In this document: piece by piece, positions 63,446 to 64,000 of the stretch
Position numbering within the stretch: the first letter of the stretch is position 1
Layout of the letters: each line of letters starts with the position of its first letter
Origin: an uncultured Clostridia bacterium
GTDB taxonomy: Bacteria; Bacillota; Clostridia; Christensenellales; UBA1242
DNA length: 64,000 nucleotides
Reading direction: 5' to 3'
Assembly: GCA_937896905.1 (NCBI GenBank)
Contig: CALBOE010000009.1
Location: 1 to 64,000 of the forward strand
Made by a program: the position numbers and the translations under genes
The notes under the pieces: generated by a model
Told to the model about the DNA's origin: nothing
Databases searched by the model: none
Seen by the model: the letters and a program-made list of their open reading frames with translations, nothing else

Positions 63446-64000
63446 TTAGTTTCGTGGAAATTTAATGTTTGCTTGAGCTGCGGCTAAACGAGCAATTGGA
63501 ACACGGAATGGAGAGCAAGAAACATAATCTAAGCCAATTTTGTGGCAGAACTCAATGCTAGATGGATCTCCGCCATGTTCACCACAAATGCCTGTGTGAA
63601 GTGCTTTGTTTGCACCTGTTCCAAGGTTAATTGCCATTTCCATTAATTTTCCAACACCTGTTGTATCCAATCTTGCAAATGGGTCGCTTTCGTATATTTT
63701 GTTTGAATAGTAGCTTGGTAGGAATTTGCCAGCATCGTCACGGCTGAAGCCAAAAGTCATTTGAGTTAAGTCGTTTGTACCAAAGCAGAAGAAATCTGCC
63801 TCTTTAGCAATTTCGTCTGCAGTTAAACAAGCACGTGGAATTTCTATCATTGTACCAACTTGGTAGTTAAGTTTAACACCACTTTCTTTAATAACATTAT
63901 CGGCAGTTTCAACAACAACTTTTTTAACGAACTTTAATTCTTTAATTTCGCCAACAAGTGGAATCATAATTTCTGGCACAACATTCCATTCTGGGTGACG
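63446..64000 (-). CDS. ppdK: Pyruvate, phosphate dikinase, C-terminal part (gene runs off the window)
   Basis: About 185 codons of the 3' end; the frame is open to base 64000, where RHPEWNV continues into PEIMIPLVG. This is the PEP-binding TIM barrel: [20 protein letters not shown], and [19 protein letters not shown] with the catalytic Cys. PPDK interconverts PEP and pyruvate with pyrophosphate. An internal GTG at 63979 is not a true start. Confidence 0.95.
   Translation of the reverse strand, partial: RHPEWNVVPEIMIPLVGEIKELKFVKKVVVETADNVIKESGVKLNYQVGTMIEIPRACLTADEIAKEADFFCFGTNDLTQMTFGFSRDDAGKFLPSYYSNKIYESDPFARLDTTGVGKLMEMAINLGTGANKALHTGICGEHGGDPSSIEFCHKIGLDYVSCSPFRVPIARLAAAQANIKFPRN

Overview
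The window looks like a chromosomal segment of an AT-rich, low-GC Gram-positive bacterium, probably an uncultured Clostridia-like Bacillota. The signs are a T-box leader on thrS, the IF3-L35-L20 operon with a leader and intrinsic terminator, a Gram-positive-type LexA box, scpA-scpB beside ytfI/ytfJ/dacF-type genes, a meso-DAP-type MurE motif (DNPR) and a PASTA-tailed class B PBP. Standard code is used, with TGA as a stop. No phage, insertion sequence, CRISPR array or rRNA was seen. Taxon assignment is inference.

Layout. 1-600: six tRNA genes on the minus strand behind one promoter. 682-12750: a pseudouridine synthase, an endonuclease-IV-like TIM barrel, a PLD-fold protein that has lost its HKD residues, a lone tRNA-Thr, an anchored Ig-like surface protein, S1/plsC/flavoprotein, and rluB-dacF-ytfJ-ytfI-scpB-scpA-M50 protease. 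12873-25150: recJ, secF-secD, yajC, tgt-queA-ruvBAC, yebC, and an SpoU methylase. 25255-29962: rplT-rpmI-infC, an iron ADH, and thrS with its T-box. 29981-35313: a YtxC-like gene, an RsmC-like methylase, small membrane proteins, and a plus-strand ABC transporter operon. 35574-52291: a rearranged division and cell-wall (dcw) cluster, ftsZ-ftsA-ftsQ-murA...ftsW-murD-mraY-murE...PBP...FtsL-like-rsmH. It is interrupted by separately promoted small genes, including two WG-repeat proteins. 52415-57627: a CrtO-like protein, a possible spore or surface protein, engB, LexA-controlled dinB, a lytic transglycosylase and a YkvI-like transporter. 57677-64000: zinc-ribbon protein, rpoD, a sigma-region-2-only protein, dnaG, a HopA1-like protein, and the 3' end of ppdK.

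Functionally this is mostly core: translation, cell-wall synthesis and division, secretion, recombination and transcription initiation. Traces of sporulation gene families (YtfJ, YtxC, SpoVD-type PBP, a sigma-K-like promoter) occur, but no classic spo operon is present.

The most unusual signal is spread over the whole window. At least seven genes have a canonical sigma-A promoter whose -10 box lies only 6-8 nt from the start codon, with no Shine-Dalgarno sequence. That is the geometry of leaderless mRNAs. The other leads are the truncated sigma-like protein coupled to rpoD and dnaG, the degenerate PLD protein, the HopA1-like protein, the WG insertions in the dcw cluster, and a coat-like gene with a duplicated 3' tail.
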